A program made the position numbers and the translations under genes. The notes under the pieces are model-generated. The model saw only the letters and a program-made list of their open reading frames with translations. It was not told the DNA's origin and made no database searches. From Paraphysomonas bandaiensis (taxonomy: Eukaryota; Chrysophyceae), in contig CBFFRP010000125.1 in the NCBI GenBank assembly GCA_965644295.1, positions 124,001 through 188,000 of the forward strand: a stretch of DNA of 64,000 nt, in the 5' to 3' direction. Positions within the stretch are counted from its first letter, which is position 1. Each line of letters opens with the position of its first letter. Of this stretch, positions 22,828 through 34,994 are shown one piece after another.

Positions 22828-23407
22828 TTAAATGATACTGATACGGTTAGCGACATCAAGAGCATCATAATCCTGAGTAAGACGAACGTAAGCCTTCTTC
22901 TGTCCATCGGGTCTAAAAGTGCAAGATTAAACAAAGAATATGCACGTCATACACCGTGTACCTGATGAGGGTGTTAACCTTAGCAGCCTTAATGGCATAG
23001 AGCTTGTTAACGGCGTCCTTGATCTGTCTCTTGTTGGACTTAACATCAACAATGAAAACAAGGGTGTTGTTGTCCTCAATCTTCTTCATTGCCGATTCAG
23101 TGGTGAGAGGAAACTTAATCACTTTGTAGGCATCCATCTTAGGAAGGGGCTTGACGGCCTTCTTGACAACAGTGGGGTTTCTCGCCAACTTAAGAGTCGT
23201 GGGCTTGTAGAAGTGCACTTTATTGTGCACTCTGGTGGCCTTGCGACCACTTCCCTTCTTCAAGGCACCGGCGGCCTTCTTCGCCTTATCTGCGATACCA
23301 TTACACGAGAAATACAAGACAATTCGACATCATGCAACACCATGCGCTAGAATATTATGAAATAATAAATGTAACAACTCACCTCCTCCTTTCTGTGTTG
23401 GGGCCAT
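22828..23407 (-). CDS. RPL23A: ribosomal protein uL23 (L23a)
   Basis: Exons 23407-23383, 23289-22962, 22912-22828; 145 residues. The first exon encodes only MAPTQKGG and one base. The Lys-rich N-terminal extension ([14 protein letters not shown]) is typical of eukaryotic L23a. The core has [58 protein letters not shown] and QKKAYVRL, and ends DVANRISII. uL23 sits at the polypeptide exit of the 60S subunit, where SRP and nascent-chain factors dock. The short first exon with a long first intron (93 bp) is common for ribosomal protein genes. Confidence 0.97.
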
Positions 23408-23763
23408 CTCTCTAGTTTAATATGTTAACTATAGTATGTATAGTATGTAGAGCAGAGATTACACCAAGCAACATACATATTCATGTCATACATTAACACA
23501 CAAGAAACTACTGCCTCATTCATACACCATCATCCATAAAGTCACACATATCTTCAACAGACAAAAAAACTGAAAATAACTTTCCACATACTGGTGTACA
23601 CATAAAGTCGCAGTTTTGATAAATCCCAAAAATCTGTAAAATAATGACATAAAGTGGGGGTTTATAGCTCACTCTACGAGTACGTAAACTCTACAAGTCA
23701 TAGCAGTGTCCATCATCGTGTAACTGGCAGTGGACTGAGTCAACTACTCGTCCATTAAGAGTA
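23408..23763. other. divergent promoter region
   Basis: 356 bp between the starts of uL23 (minus) and the TIR/Hint gene (plus). AT-rich with no coding signal; it should contain the ribosomal-protein promoter. Confidence 0.5.
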
Positions 23764-25605
23764 ATGGGTGCCTCTGCATCAATTGGAGAAAATGCACTCA
23801 CAGTGGAGGCTATTGTAGATTTGTTTGTCAAGAAAAACTGTGAGTCTCTCTTAGAAGTCTTACGTCAACACGAAGTGCCGTCCACTGACATCACACTGAT
23901 TGAGAACAAGTACTTCAGACTACAGAAATATTTGCAATTATCAAATGAAGATAAGGCTAAATGTCTCTATGACTACATCAGATATATTACTTCTGCACTG
24001 GGATGTAGTGACGCCACTGAATCTGCACGCCCATCTACTCCCTCCAATGGGCCGTTTGGTGTAACTCTACAATTTCTCATACACTTTACGGAGAAGTATC
24101 GTATACCTGACGATATGATAACTGGAGATGTAGTACGTAATATCATTATTCCTGAGACACAAAATACGCAACTAACGTATTTGGAGGATAAACTAGCGCA
24201 GAAATTTCCTAACTATTTTGTGGATTTGACGCATCCACCAGAAAAAATTTCATTGCTGGAAAACTTTTACATGAAGAACTTTCATGCTCGCTATTTCTTA
24301 AGTCACCCGTGGAACATGCCTTTCATGAAGCTTGTAGATAGTGTACGGAAGTCGTTGAGGATAAGGTACGAAAAGTCAGTATCTTACTTTGGTTGCCTAG
24401 ATGAAAGTGACATGGCTACGGGAATTGAGGAGGTTTATGGTCGAGTGGCATTTTTCTGGATTGATGTATTTTGTAAGAATCAACATAAACCTTCTCCTGC
24501 AATGGAGGAATTTCACACTGCTATGCGTGTGCCTGGTAAGTGTTCTATGCTACTCCACACACCTGTTGTTTACGTCGTGGCCTCTGCTTATACCTATTGT
24601 CATATGTTGATACGTACTTTAATCGTTTTTTCCGTCTAGAGTAGTCATGTTTAGACCAGTATGCCGTTAATAATGCGTCAATATTTAGGCGAAGTTCTAG
24701 TTGCGCTATGGCCATCCCAGAGACCTATATCCCTGACACGCATTTGGTGCTGCTTCGAAATATGGACTGCATTACAACTGAAAGCCAAAATAACTTTATC
24801 TGACAGCGATGACGGAATTCATAAGGCCGTATTGGCATCTATATCTGATGATATAGAGGAAGAGCTGAGTAAATCTGATCCGGAAAGACTCGATAAACTG
24901 GGATTGAAAGTAGTTGCGCATCACGTAGGACAAGTGCTCTCTGTAGATGTCAGTCAAGCAACTGCTACCATGCCAGAAGATATTGACCTTATACTTGGAA
25001 TGATTCAGTCATCAATTGGGGTTGAGGAGATGAATGTACAGATTCTGGAGGGCATTGCACAAGCTGTGTGTCACAAGGACTATATAGAATTATATGACCC
25101 CTATCCTCCATGTATTGACGGGGATGGATTGGTTACAATGATCCCCACATCACATCATAGTCCATGTGATGGGAGGAATCAATGCTACAGTGCAACATTT
25201 AGGGAGCACTGCTACTACAAAAAAGTCAAAGATGTGCAGGCCGGGGACTTTGTTTATACACCCCGTGGCCCTGCGGAAGTGGTACTAGTTACCAAAGATC
25301 ATGTGGTAAACCCGCGGCTGTGTAATATTAAAGGTGTGTTACTTACTCCTGAGCATCCTGTGTATGTGGATGGTGTGTGGGTTCGTCCTTCTACCATCCA
25401 AAATGCAAACTGCGTTGCTGATGTGCACATTGTGTACAACTTTGAGCTAGATTCTGGAGAAGCATTTGAAGTAAATGGGCTCCTCTGCGCCAGTCTTACA
25501 CAAGAAGTTATGGTGGAAGGTGAGGACAGAGACCATGTGCCGACGTACAAATTATATGGAAATGGGTGGTTATCGAACCCGAAGAGATTAAAATATGTGT
25601 CGTAA
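23764..25605 (+). CDS. TIR-like domain protein with C-terminal Hint (Vint-like) domain
   Basis: Exons 23764-24535 and 24689-25605; 562 residues. The N-terminal about 165 residues are helical and unassigned. Residues about 177-290 carry the signature of a TIR-like family common in protists: YFLSHPWN, FFWIDVFCKNQH, and RIWCCFEIWTAL after the intron. The C-terminal about 165 residues form a Hint domain. It starts at Cys399 (CIDGDGLVTM), then VKDVQAGDFVY, LLTPEHPVYVDG with W and P after it (block B-like T..H), VYNFELDSGEAFEVNG, and LLCASL. The fold order and the TP.HP / YNF.L / NG pattern resemble Vint domains. There is no C-extein, so self-cleavage at Cys399 rather than protein splicing is expected. 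A role in signalling or defence is only inference. Confidence 0.75.
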
Positions 25606-25920
25606 CGAACTCCAGAAGTAAGTGTGGGTTATTTGTGAATACGAAAGAAGGCACTGACGCAGCACAATTAACTTGCGTGACAGATGTATTGTTGGCAATG
25701 AAGAATGTATTGTTTCTGGCATGTCATCTAGTATAGTTGAAAGTTTATTGTGAGGTATGAGCGTATTGTTCCAATGTAAAAGTTGATTAAAAATTCGATT
25801 TATATGAAATAAATTCGAATAAGACGTGCACTAGATTTTGCATTCTTCACTCGAAGGTTACTGTTCAAAAAACTTAAAGTATAGCTTTTAATTACTTACA
25901 AATAAGTTAAACTTACATAA

Positions 25921-26327
25921 GGTTGTGTCTAAAACTTCTTGGGTAAAAAGGTAAAAAGGAAAAAAGGTAATGTAGCGTTTTTTTCCTAATTACCCAAAAA
26001 GAGGTGCTGCTAAAACTTGAAAGGTAAATGGAAGAGGGGTAAATCCCATATATGGTGGTATTCCATGTACCGTATTCCTCAGAAATATGTTACTCCACAC
26101 ATCGTCACTCATCATTTTTTACCTTTTTACCTTTTGGAAGCTTTGGGTAAACACCCGATTACCCATCCACATCATGATTTTTTTTAGGGTAAATGGGTAA
26201 AATTTTTCCCCATTACCTTTACCCAAAAAGTTTTAGCAAGAAAAACACAAAAGGTACGATGGGTAATGCCGTTTTTTTACCTTTTTACCCTTTTACCTTT
26301 CCTACCCAAAAAGTTTTAGACACGCCC
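25921..26327. mobile_element. 407-bp PIF/Harbinger-type MITE with TAA duplication
   Basis: The left end is GGTTGTGTCTAAAACTTCTT and the right end, read in reverse complement, is GGGCGTGTCTAAAACTTTTT; both continue into GGGTA and GGTAAAAAGG-like runs for about 55 bp. TAA directly flanks both sides (25918-25920 and 26328-26330). Ends starting GGG/GGT and a 3-bp TAA duplication fit Tourist-like MITEs. The interior is made of variants of the GGTAAAAAGGGTAA motif and has no ORF. Confidence 0.82.
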
Positions 26328-26629
26328 TAAATGACATGAAATTATCTGCAATAATGCGTCGTATCTCGTAATTCCTGATAACATTACTTTTAGAATATTC
26401 AGTCCTGCAGTTGTCAGAAGCATAATAATATTCGCTTTTTTGGGCCTGGTGCTATGTATTGGAAAAATAACATTATTAGCAGGTTAAGTAAGAAATGAAA
26501 CTTAGGTAATCACTTAAACCTGAGAATTACAAAATTATAAATAACATCACACATTATTCATTGTCATTCACCAACACTTTTGTCTCTGCTACATACACTA
26601 CTTCTAGTACGATCTTATACCGTCACTAT

Positions 26630-27030
26630 CTTGTACAGTCACTATTTCAGTTTCATTACTACAATAATATAATATAATAATTATAGCTATAATATATTGA
26701 TAGTTTTCATAATACAGTCAACTACTACTGTATTCGTTGAGTAACGGTTATATTTCAAATATATATATATAACTACAGCTTTTAATTGCTCACAAACACA
26801 ATATATAAATTATGAAACTCAACACAATGAAAACAGATTGCATTTAAAGCTTTAACGTTTCTTTAGCTATCGTCATAATACGCAAAATTGAGTTTTGATT
26901 ATTTATAAGCAATTAAAAGCCTTATTTTAAGGTGTTCAAATTATGACGGTTATTTGAAGAATATAGTAGTTGAAAACTGTAGTACATGAATCATGTTGGA
27001 GAAACTGAAATAATTTGACTGTATAACATC
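26630..27030. repeat. degenerate 400-bp inverted repeat
   Basis: The left arm contains ACAGTCACTATTTCAGTTTC, CAACTACT, CGGTTAT and GCTTTTAATTGCT. The right arm read in reverse contains ACAGTCAAATTATTTCAG, CAACTACTA, AACCGTCAT and GCTTTTAATTGCT in the same order. A related end (GAGAAACTGAAAT.GTTTGA) also occurs at about 21608. It is probably an old hairpin-forming MITE. Confidence 0.6.
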
Positions 27031-28197
27031 ATGTTCATCTAAGGTCTGATAATATTGATTGCTAGTAGAGAGAATATATATGTAGCGAAAATGTCAATAA
27101 ATGGTAATAGATGTCGAGTATAATTTTATTAATTCAATATTGAATGAGTTCATGTTCAGTTACTTGAACCATCCATATGTGTGTAAATTGAAGGGAAATT
27201 CATATTGAAGTAATTTCCGAAGTTCGATCAGTTTGGGTTTTCAAGTAAACAAAAAGCTCAAGGTATGGCTCATGCGCTAGAACCGAAGCCATTTAGGACT
27301 CAAGGTTGAGATAAAGGAGCAAATTTTATCAGAAGAGTTGGTGTTTGTGGCCTTTGATGCTTTTAAAAAGGAATTATTCTAAAACAGGCAAAGCTAGATA
27401 AGTCTCCCACTGTCTTATGTAAAAAACGAAACTGCAGACCGCAGTAGAAAAGCTAGAATTCGGAACATCTATATACCAATCCTTTTCTCAAAGGTTATAT
27501 TTCGCTTAGTTTAAAGGTAATCATATGTCGTAGATATATGATCAAGCGAAGATGCTGTCTCAGTGTCTCAGAAGATCACTCAGGAAGTTCATAAGAGCTT
27601 GGCTGCTTCGAATGTAGCGTGTAGTTACCCCAAACAAGTGAGGCAAAAGCGGTCATACTCAGAAAAATTGCTGGGGATAAAGTCTCGAAAATTACTGTAG
27701 GCACAGAAAGTCATTTGCTATATACCTCCCACAAAAAGTATGATCCCTCATGGCTCATAGATCAACTTACGCTTGCTTGGTACCACACACAAATACCACG
27801 GGATTCTAATGAAGATAAGCCTATGACTTAAGAGTAATCAACACTGCCACTACCCCACGCTTAGGGAAGCTCTAGGAATGGTACATGGTACAGAACGTGT
27901 AATAGGATTACCATGAATAAATCCTTCCTACTAACAGAGTATAGGGACATAAAAATTCATTCCATGCAAACTTATCAAATATAACGATTAAGTTAGTATT
28001 ACTCACGCTACACATATATATCTTAAGGAATATGTAGTCAGAATTAGCAAATTCCTCCTTCATTGTGATCAACTTGTAGTGCTCTGAAGTGCATTAAAAT
28101 TCCAGCTGTTGTATGATGATTGCGAATGAGTACCACCAAGTAAACACGAAGTTTAGTACGGCATAAGCAAAAACTTTGAAACAAATGATCCGTAAAA

Positions 28198-30273
28198 CTA
28201 GTCGTCAAAGTCTTCCTCGAGCCAATTGTTGTCAGGCCTCGACCCGGTAGTGACCTCTCGCTTCAATTTCACAGGGGATTCTTCAAAAGATTCGTCCCAG
28301 TCATCGTTTACAAAATTCGCGTCCCCCATATCACCAGGTCCTGCTTTAGAAGACTCTTTGGCAGGGGCATATGCAGAAACATCATCTGATTTCGGATGGG
28401 ACTTAGGAGGAGGGCGCGGTGGGCGAGACCCTGAGCTATCGATGGACTTTCCATCCATGGACTTGTCATCCACAGATGTGTTGTATCGTCTTTTCTCCGC
28501 CTAATTGCACAACACTCAGCAACATTCAACGTCCAAACAAGGAAATACGTCCACATAGGGTCGATAACATTATACACACACTGCTTTACCTTGAAATCCA
28601 TCTCCATGTTTTCGTCGTCACTATCATCTAGATTAATACCCAGTCCCCGGGATCTCATGTCATCTATTTCAGAACTCGCCAGCTGTGAGGGTACTCGTTT
28701 GCAATCAGCACCCATATCATCATCACTGTCCACCAAATCTCTAGCGCGTCTGGGAGGAGGTCCAGCTGGCGCTCGAGCTTTGCGCACCTCACGTCCAGTG
28801 TCCACTTTGTCCTCACCTGCGCCCACACCGCGTCCGTCGTCGGCATCCTTGTCCTCGTCTTGGCTGGATCGTAGGCGCTCCTGTCTCTCACGTAATAATG
28901 CCTCACGTGTCATCTGAGTCGGAGCGTTGAGATCAAGTGACTCCAACTCCTCCGTTCCCACGTGTTCTTGACTAACTGGAGCACCACTAAGACTTTCCTT
29001 ACTAGATGGACGGCTTCCTGCCCGTTCACGGTCCTAACGCAATAAATATTACACACCAAGAATATCAAAATGCAGGAACCCACCCGATCCTCAGTATCTG
29101 TCCGACTAATATGTCCATGCATTCGCGCGGAGGCAGTTGCTCCCGTAGAGGGAAGTTCGTTGCGGGACAGTCGATGGTCCTCTCTATACCGAAGTCCCCT
29201 GTCCCGCTCCATGCTGTCGTCGCGGGGAGATACTTCTCGCTCTCGACTACCGCCTCGCGACCGACTTGTCTCCCGTGATCGCCCGTCACGATTTCGTCCT
29301 CCTCTTCCTCCAGCAGCATCAGGGTAATCCTCCTGCACGGGAAGGCTACGACCGCTTTTGCCCCTGGGGGTATGATCTCCCCCATCCACGCTGTTGCCTG
29401 CACTCATTGGGCTTTGACTGCGCTTTCGGTCTGAACCTTTTGAGTCCCCACCACTTCGCCCAAGCGGAGGCTTCTGCTGTGCTGAGGTTCATGTTAGACC
29501 ACGTAGAGAAACTACCAAGAGTTGACAAATACCTTCTCCATTGATTAAAGCTTGCGGACATAGCTGCATCAGCCCCTGCAGCCAAAGGCGGTGCTCAGCA
29601 CGAGTTACAGCCTCTAAACAGAGCGACCTGAAAATCCAAAATGAGGTGTGCGTGATCATGTATGTACGTACCTATGAGCGGACATGACTGTAAAATGTGT
29701 AGGGTCTTCAACGATGTCGGTGATATCAGAAATGAATATCCATCCTTTACAATCTTTCGATTTACTGTTCTGATAATAGCACAATGCCAGCTCGTTTTCA
29801 CCATCCTGCAGGAAATTATTCACTACGCAGTAGATCGCCTCACTCACCTCTCCAATCACTTTCTCAACCTTAAACCAACGCTTCACATCACTACTACTAA
29901 ACATCTTCTTGCTGTAGACATAATTGAATATTGAAGTGTATGTAACATATTTACGTAGAAAACATTGAGCGTCACAACACTAATAACCATAATATCACAG
30001 TGCATACATCAGTGCAATCAATAGTGAGCATAGTATTCACCCAACAGTGAAGAGAATGACAAGAGGCCTGCATGACGACAGTGCAGGTAATACAGTGATG
30101 TAACAGTGAAAGTACAGTGATATATACATGAATATATCAGACATGTTCAGAGTACACACCACACTGATCGCATCAACTAACAGTGCAGGTATAGCGGACT
30201 ATGAGGGTCGAAAGTACCTGGATTTTTTCTTCATCAGCCATCCCTCCAGCGAATTAATATCCACATCAACCAT
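28198..30273 (-). CDS. PH-domain protein with long charged tail
   Basis: Exons 30273-30218, 29911-29672, 29627-29533, 29481-29084, 29033-28590, 28500-28198; 511 residues. The N-terminus MVDVDINSLEGWLMKKKSSKK starts a PH domain (about 8-120). It continues with VKRWFKVE and GWIFISDITDI and closes with SLCLEAVTRAEHRLWLQGLM, the C-terminal helix with the invariant Trp. The remaining about 380 residues are low complexity: an Arg/Ser/Glu-rich stretch (RGGRNRDGRSRETSRSRGG), then acidic and Pro-rich segments, ending DNNWLEEDFDD. The PH domain probably binds phosphoinositides or a protein partner; the tail gives no specific function. The first intron (30217-29912, 306 bp) is the longest in the window. 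It is supported by the join of GWLMKKKS to KKMFSSSDVKRWF. Confidence 0.82.
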
Positions 30274-30849
30274 GTTCACTAGAGGTAACAGACAGAGTAG
30301 TGATAGGGGTTAAATCATCAATTTCAACACACTTTTAATTGTTTATGAAGTTTAATATGACCATTACTTAACCTATGAGTGCATACACTACATGCTGTAG
30401 CAACAAGAACGTGCAGTTCAAATTATATGCCCATACACAGCAGCTGAAACTTTGTACTTGTATTATAAATAACCCGGATTATCGCGAAAAATGATGTTTT
30501 TTCATGGAAAATTAGCATATTAACGTCGTTCGACATACAAACATACAGGAATATCCGGATATCCTGTATTTCGGCTCTGCGGCTCTGTACTGCTGTCTGC
30601 CGTATTTTATATTGTAGTTTGTACAGGAGTGTACGTTGCTTCTCTATACGTATACATGGACTATACAGCGATGTGTGGAATGTGGTGATGGACATGCAGA
30701 GTTCTTCCATAACAAACAGGCCACAACTATATCTATATCCTCTGTGATGGACTACAACACATGGATCTCTCGCCCAGCATATTGACCATCCTCTATGGGG
30801 TAGGAACAGATCATAGAAGAGGAAACTATTCACTGTATGTGTAATAATT
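30274..30849. other. divergent intergenic region
   Basis: About 580 bp between the PH-domain gene and the LRR gene. The ORF at 30423-30899 (-) overlaps the LRR start and has no family features. No repeat recognised. Confidence 0.45.
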
Positions 30850-33800
30850 ATGCATGTCTTATTTGTATTGTGGAGTGCTCTATTAAGCCTTATATTCACT
30901 CAAACTGTCGCTATCCCGACTGCAGAGTACAATGCTTTACGAGACTTATACTTCTCTACTCGAGGTGATTTCTGGACGTGGAAAAACGAGACAGAAGTAG
31001 GTCCAATATGGGATTTTCTGTACAATGGATCTTACACTGATCCGTGCAGTACGGACGGTGCGGTCTGGCAAGGCTTGACTTGCTCGGATGCTGTAACTAT
31101 ATGTCAGAATCAATCATGCAGTATCAATGGAATCAGCCTTCCGGTGTACAATTTATCAGGTGAGTCCCAACATACATTTATCGGTTAGTTTTGACACTGG
31201 TTGTAGGAACTCTTCCCTCCACAATTGCAGCACTGGAACACCTCACGTCTATTGACCTAACCTCGAATTATTTAGTAGGCACAATTCCGCGAGAACTTGG
31301 CTTATTGTCAGAGTTGAAAGCTGTATCATTCTTTCAAAATTTTTTAACTGGAGAGTTTCCTCAGGAGTTACTTTGTCCACAATCCCCTAGCCAATTGCAT
31401 GCAATTGACGCGAACTTAAACGATATAGAGAGCATAGCTGACTGCCCTACTCCTGTTGAAAATACATCCTATCCATTGACTGACATTTTTTTAGCTTTTA
31501 ACAAAATTGATGGGCCACTGCCTTGGAACTTTCTTACTACTCTTTCAGCTTTGAAGCATTTTGACGCCTCTTTCAATGAAATTACTGGAAGTTTGCCGTC
31601 ATCTGTGAGCTCGTTAACAAGCCTAATATATTTTGACATATCTATCAACTATATGTCCGGCACTTTTCCCTATGGTATTCAAAATGCTGAAGACCTCAGG
31701 TATCTGTATCTGGAAGCGAACAGTATATCGGGTACTATTCCTTCTGTAATTGGTTGTCTGACTTCCCTTGAAGCATTTTACTTTGGTCATAATTTAATTA
31801 CGGGAACACTGCCACCAGAGCTATCTTACGCAAGTCAACTACGGTATATCGTTGGTCAAGGTAATATGCTTACTGGTTCCGTACCGCCAGCATATGGTTC
31901 GTGGACATATTTGACTCACATGGAGTTCTATCGAAACATGTTGACATCTTCGTTGCCGCTAGAACTGGGACTACTACCTAACTTGCGAGCATTCAGCGTG
32001 GACAATAATGCGTTAACTGGAGTTATACCTAGCAATATTGGAAGTACAGAATACACTCAACAAATATATCTTTACGACAACTACTTCACGGGCACACTCC
32101 CGTCCCACTGGGGTAACTTCACTGCTCTAATCTGGCTGGTCATCAACAATAATTACTTAGATGGCAGTATTCCGGAGGCATTCGCAGCGTTATCAGGATT
32201 GAAAAGGTTTGTCGTTGCTAGCAATGCTTTAACCGGTACACTGCCGGATTTCTTCGGTCGTTGTACTGATTTAAACGTTATGGATTTGAGTGATAATTTT
32301 TTCTCCGGTCGTCTAGCAAACGATATGTTCAGTTCTGAAAAATTAAATGGTATATTTCTTCAAGACAATATGTTCTCTGGACCTGTGCCAGAACCAAGGA
32401 GCTCTCTGCTTGCGAATTTATTTTTGTTTAATAATCGATTCACTTCTACAATGCCGGGATCGCTGAATAAAATATATTCCCTACAAACTCTTTTGATTCA
32501 GAACAACCAATTAACAGGGTCTCTGGAGGAATACTTTAACAGGACTTACGAATTATCATTCGATGGTCTCCAGGTCGTGGATTTGAGTGGAAATAGGTTT
32601 ACTGGTCCCCTTCCAAACCACATAGAGACTCTACCCAGAATACTATACTTGGCTCTTATTGGGAATTGTTTTACAGGCACTATTCCCGAGGCATACTGCG
32701 AGGCGAAAAGTCTTAACACACTGTTGTTGGACGGCTTACATGCCGGTAGCAGCTGCCGTGAATATTTTTGGGATCCTTTTCATTTTTTTTCGGGTTACAT
32801 CATAGACAGTGGTATTGTTGGAGGGGTGCCAGTGTGTCTGTGGGAATCCAGTCAGCTGAAGATGCTTCATCTGTCGGGTAACAAGCTTACCGGCAGCATT
32901 CCCAAGACTGTTAATTGGGCAAGTATGATCGATTTGAGCCTTTCGTATAACCTGTTTACCGGAGAGTTACCGAATGCTCTGAAAGAGAGTAATATAGTTA
33001 ACATGGACTTAAGTCGTAATCGGTTTGCTGGGACCTTAGCCCACTCCGGCTCGGTGAATGCCAGCTCAAACTATGATAAACTCTATCTTAGCGAGAATAG
33101 GTTTTCTGGTGGTATTCCTGAACGCTATAAATCTGTTCGCCATATAGATATATTGAGTGGAAATATATTTCGATGTGGAAGCAGGAATGAGTTGCCCAGA
33201 GCAGACCCAGAAAGCGATTCGTACACTTGCGGTTCTGATGCCTATGACACGCCGTTGGAAGTATGGGGAATAGTATGGGGGCTTGTATTCGTTGCTGTTG
33301 TCATCATTTGTATGCACACCAATTGTGCTACGAGTACTGGCATTGTAGACATGTACAAGGAGGTGCTAGAATGGCGCAAGGCAGCTATCAATTTACCCTT
33401 AGATTGTGCACCTGATGTGTTCCGCTTTTTAAGAATTTTGCGGGATATTCGCGTACTTGCCTGTTGTACATGCGCCTATATATGTACCGTGTATCTGTTC
33501 TTCTACTATCTATCGAAACTATATGGGGATATGGGGACTCATCAATACCAGTTCAGGTGGCGTTTCAGTGCTGCTTACCTCAGTAGTCGGGGAGCTGCAG
33601 CTTCCCTACTTGCCCTTTCATTTTGCTTGCTGTTCGCAGTTGTGAACCATATCTATAGGTCTACACGATTGTGCGATTCTCTTCACATTGTAAGCTGTGA
33701 TACATCGCGCCCAGCAATCAAGACTAAACCGAATGCAGTTGTCACGGCGCGACAAGTTGATGTGACGGCATTGAAGTCCTACATTTGTGTGTTAGCTATA

Positions 33801-34994
33801 GTCTTAATCGATATGGGTGTTGTAGTGTTGGTAAAAGGCGCTTTTGTAATTAAAACTCTGGACGACTCAACCACTCCCACAGAGAAAGTACTTCTACAAT
33901 TTGGGCTGTCTGCGTTTGATATTGTGTGGAACTCTGTCGTCGTAACCACAACCGTTATTCGAACAGGAGAATTACTACGCCCTAAAGTTCGTGTACGCTT
34001 GCGTTTTTTCCTTCTCTTATTTAATAGTTTGTTTGCCCCAGTGCTTGCCACTGCATGCACGGATAGAAATTGCTTCGTAAAGGCGTTCACTGGAAACAAA
34101 GACATATCCACGTCATCGGATGTTGTCTATTGCTCAGCTAAGCAGCTTACAAGCCCTGAGTGTATATTGTACGACTCAATTCACTTGTCCACATCATTCG
34201 TGCCTCCATTTACTTACAACTATCAGTGTACCTCGGCACTTATTACCAAATTCGTTCCCGTGTATCTTTTCTCTTATACCTTTATGTCGGTGTTATTGCC
34301 GAGCGTGCATTATTTTCAATGCGTGAGGAGAAATGCAGCACATGGTAATGAGATGGCTGAGTCAGCTCCATCTTTTATGGTGGACTTATTCAGATGTGTG
34401 CGTGACATATGCCCAAGACCTTCCTATAACCCCGGTGTTGTTATGTCAGATTTGCTACATTATACCATTATGTTACTGACTTTTGGGGTTGCGAGTCCTC
34501 CTCTCTCCGTTGTTATATGTACCACCATTTCCGTGTCTGTATATATATTTGAATTGAGGATAGGGAAAGAACTTTTGACATGTGAGAACTCGAATTCAAG
34601 AACTGATGATAGTACAAGCGTGAGCCCTATTGCTTCCGAATTGGTATCATCATATAAGTGTTCACCTAGTGGTGTGGGAGACGTATATCGGAGTCTAGAG
34701 GCGAAATATAGGGGTGTATGGATGGGGCCGTTGAAATCAATATGGATAGTGGTCGATGTATGTTGTCTATTTTATGCCACGCTATGTTTTGATATGTCCG
34801 GCGATAGAACGGGATGGGTTCGTGCACTTCTTACAGCTGTGCTACCCATGATGGCTATTCCTGTTGTATTGCGCATTATATTTCGACACGAGAAAATGAT
34901 GTCTCACTTTGTTGTGTGTGATCTAAAGAAACTCGTTATGAAGAGTAATACGGAAGCAGTAAATATGACCTCTGTCGAATTGAGTGCTGCATGA
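30850..34994 (+). CDS. LRR ectodomain, multi-pass membrane protein
   Basis: Exons 30850-31159 and 31207-34994; 1365 residues. A signal peptide (about 1-22) precedes an N-terminal LRR cap with TRGDFWTWKNET and a Cys pair. About 25 plant-type leucine-rich repeats follow to residue about 780, recognisable by LxGTIP/LTGSLP/FTGxLP motifs with N residues. From residue about 783 come some nine hydrophobic helices (for example VWGIVWGLVFVAVVII, YICVLAIVLIDMGVVVLV, VRALLTAVLPMMAIPVVLRI). Two Cys-rich loops of ATACTDRNCFVKAF type lie between helices. There is no kinase domain. The layout is that of a surface receptor or sensor; LRR proteins with multi-pass C-termini are known in stramenopiles, but the ligand is unknown. 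Confidence 0.85.

Larger units (their letters stand above)
25606..28197. other. long AT-rich intergenic region with MITE and inverted repeat
   Basis: 2.6 kb without a convincing gene. It contains the Harbinger-type MITE at 25921-26327 and a degenerate inverted repeat at 26630-27030. The 27240-27800 part is richer in GC and interrupted by stops in all frames. It could be a decayed transposon, but I cannot name one. Confidence 0.5.

Noticed and set aside
22940-23350. 136-codon plus-strand ORF
   Set aside because: Antisense of the uL23 exons; the spliced minus-strand gene explains the region fully.
25111-25605. Hint domain of the TIR-like protein considered as a second splicing intein
   Set aside because: It lies at the very C-terminus with no host sequence after it and lacks the terminal His-Asn and +1 nucleophile, so it fits a cleaving Hint domain rather than an intein.
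27240-27800. GC-richer stretch considered as a Tc1/mariner transposase relic
   Set aside because: Translation in all frames gives only short pieces and no catalytic motif that I can recognise.
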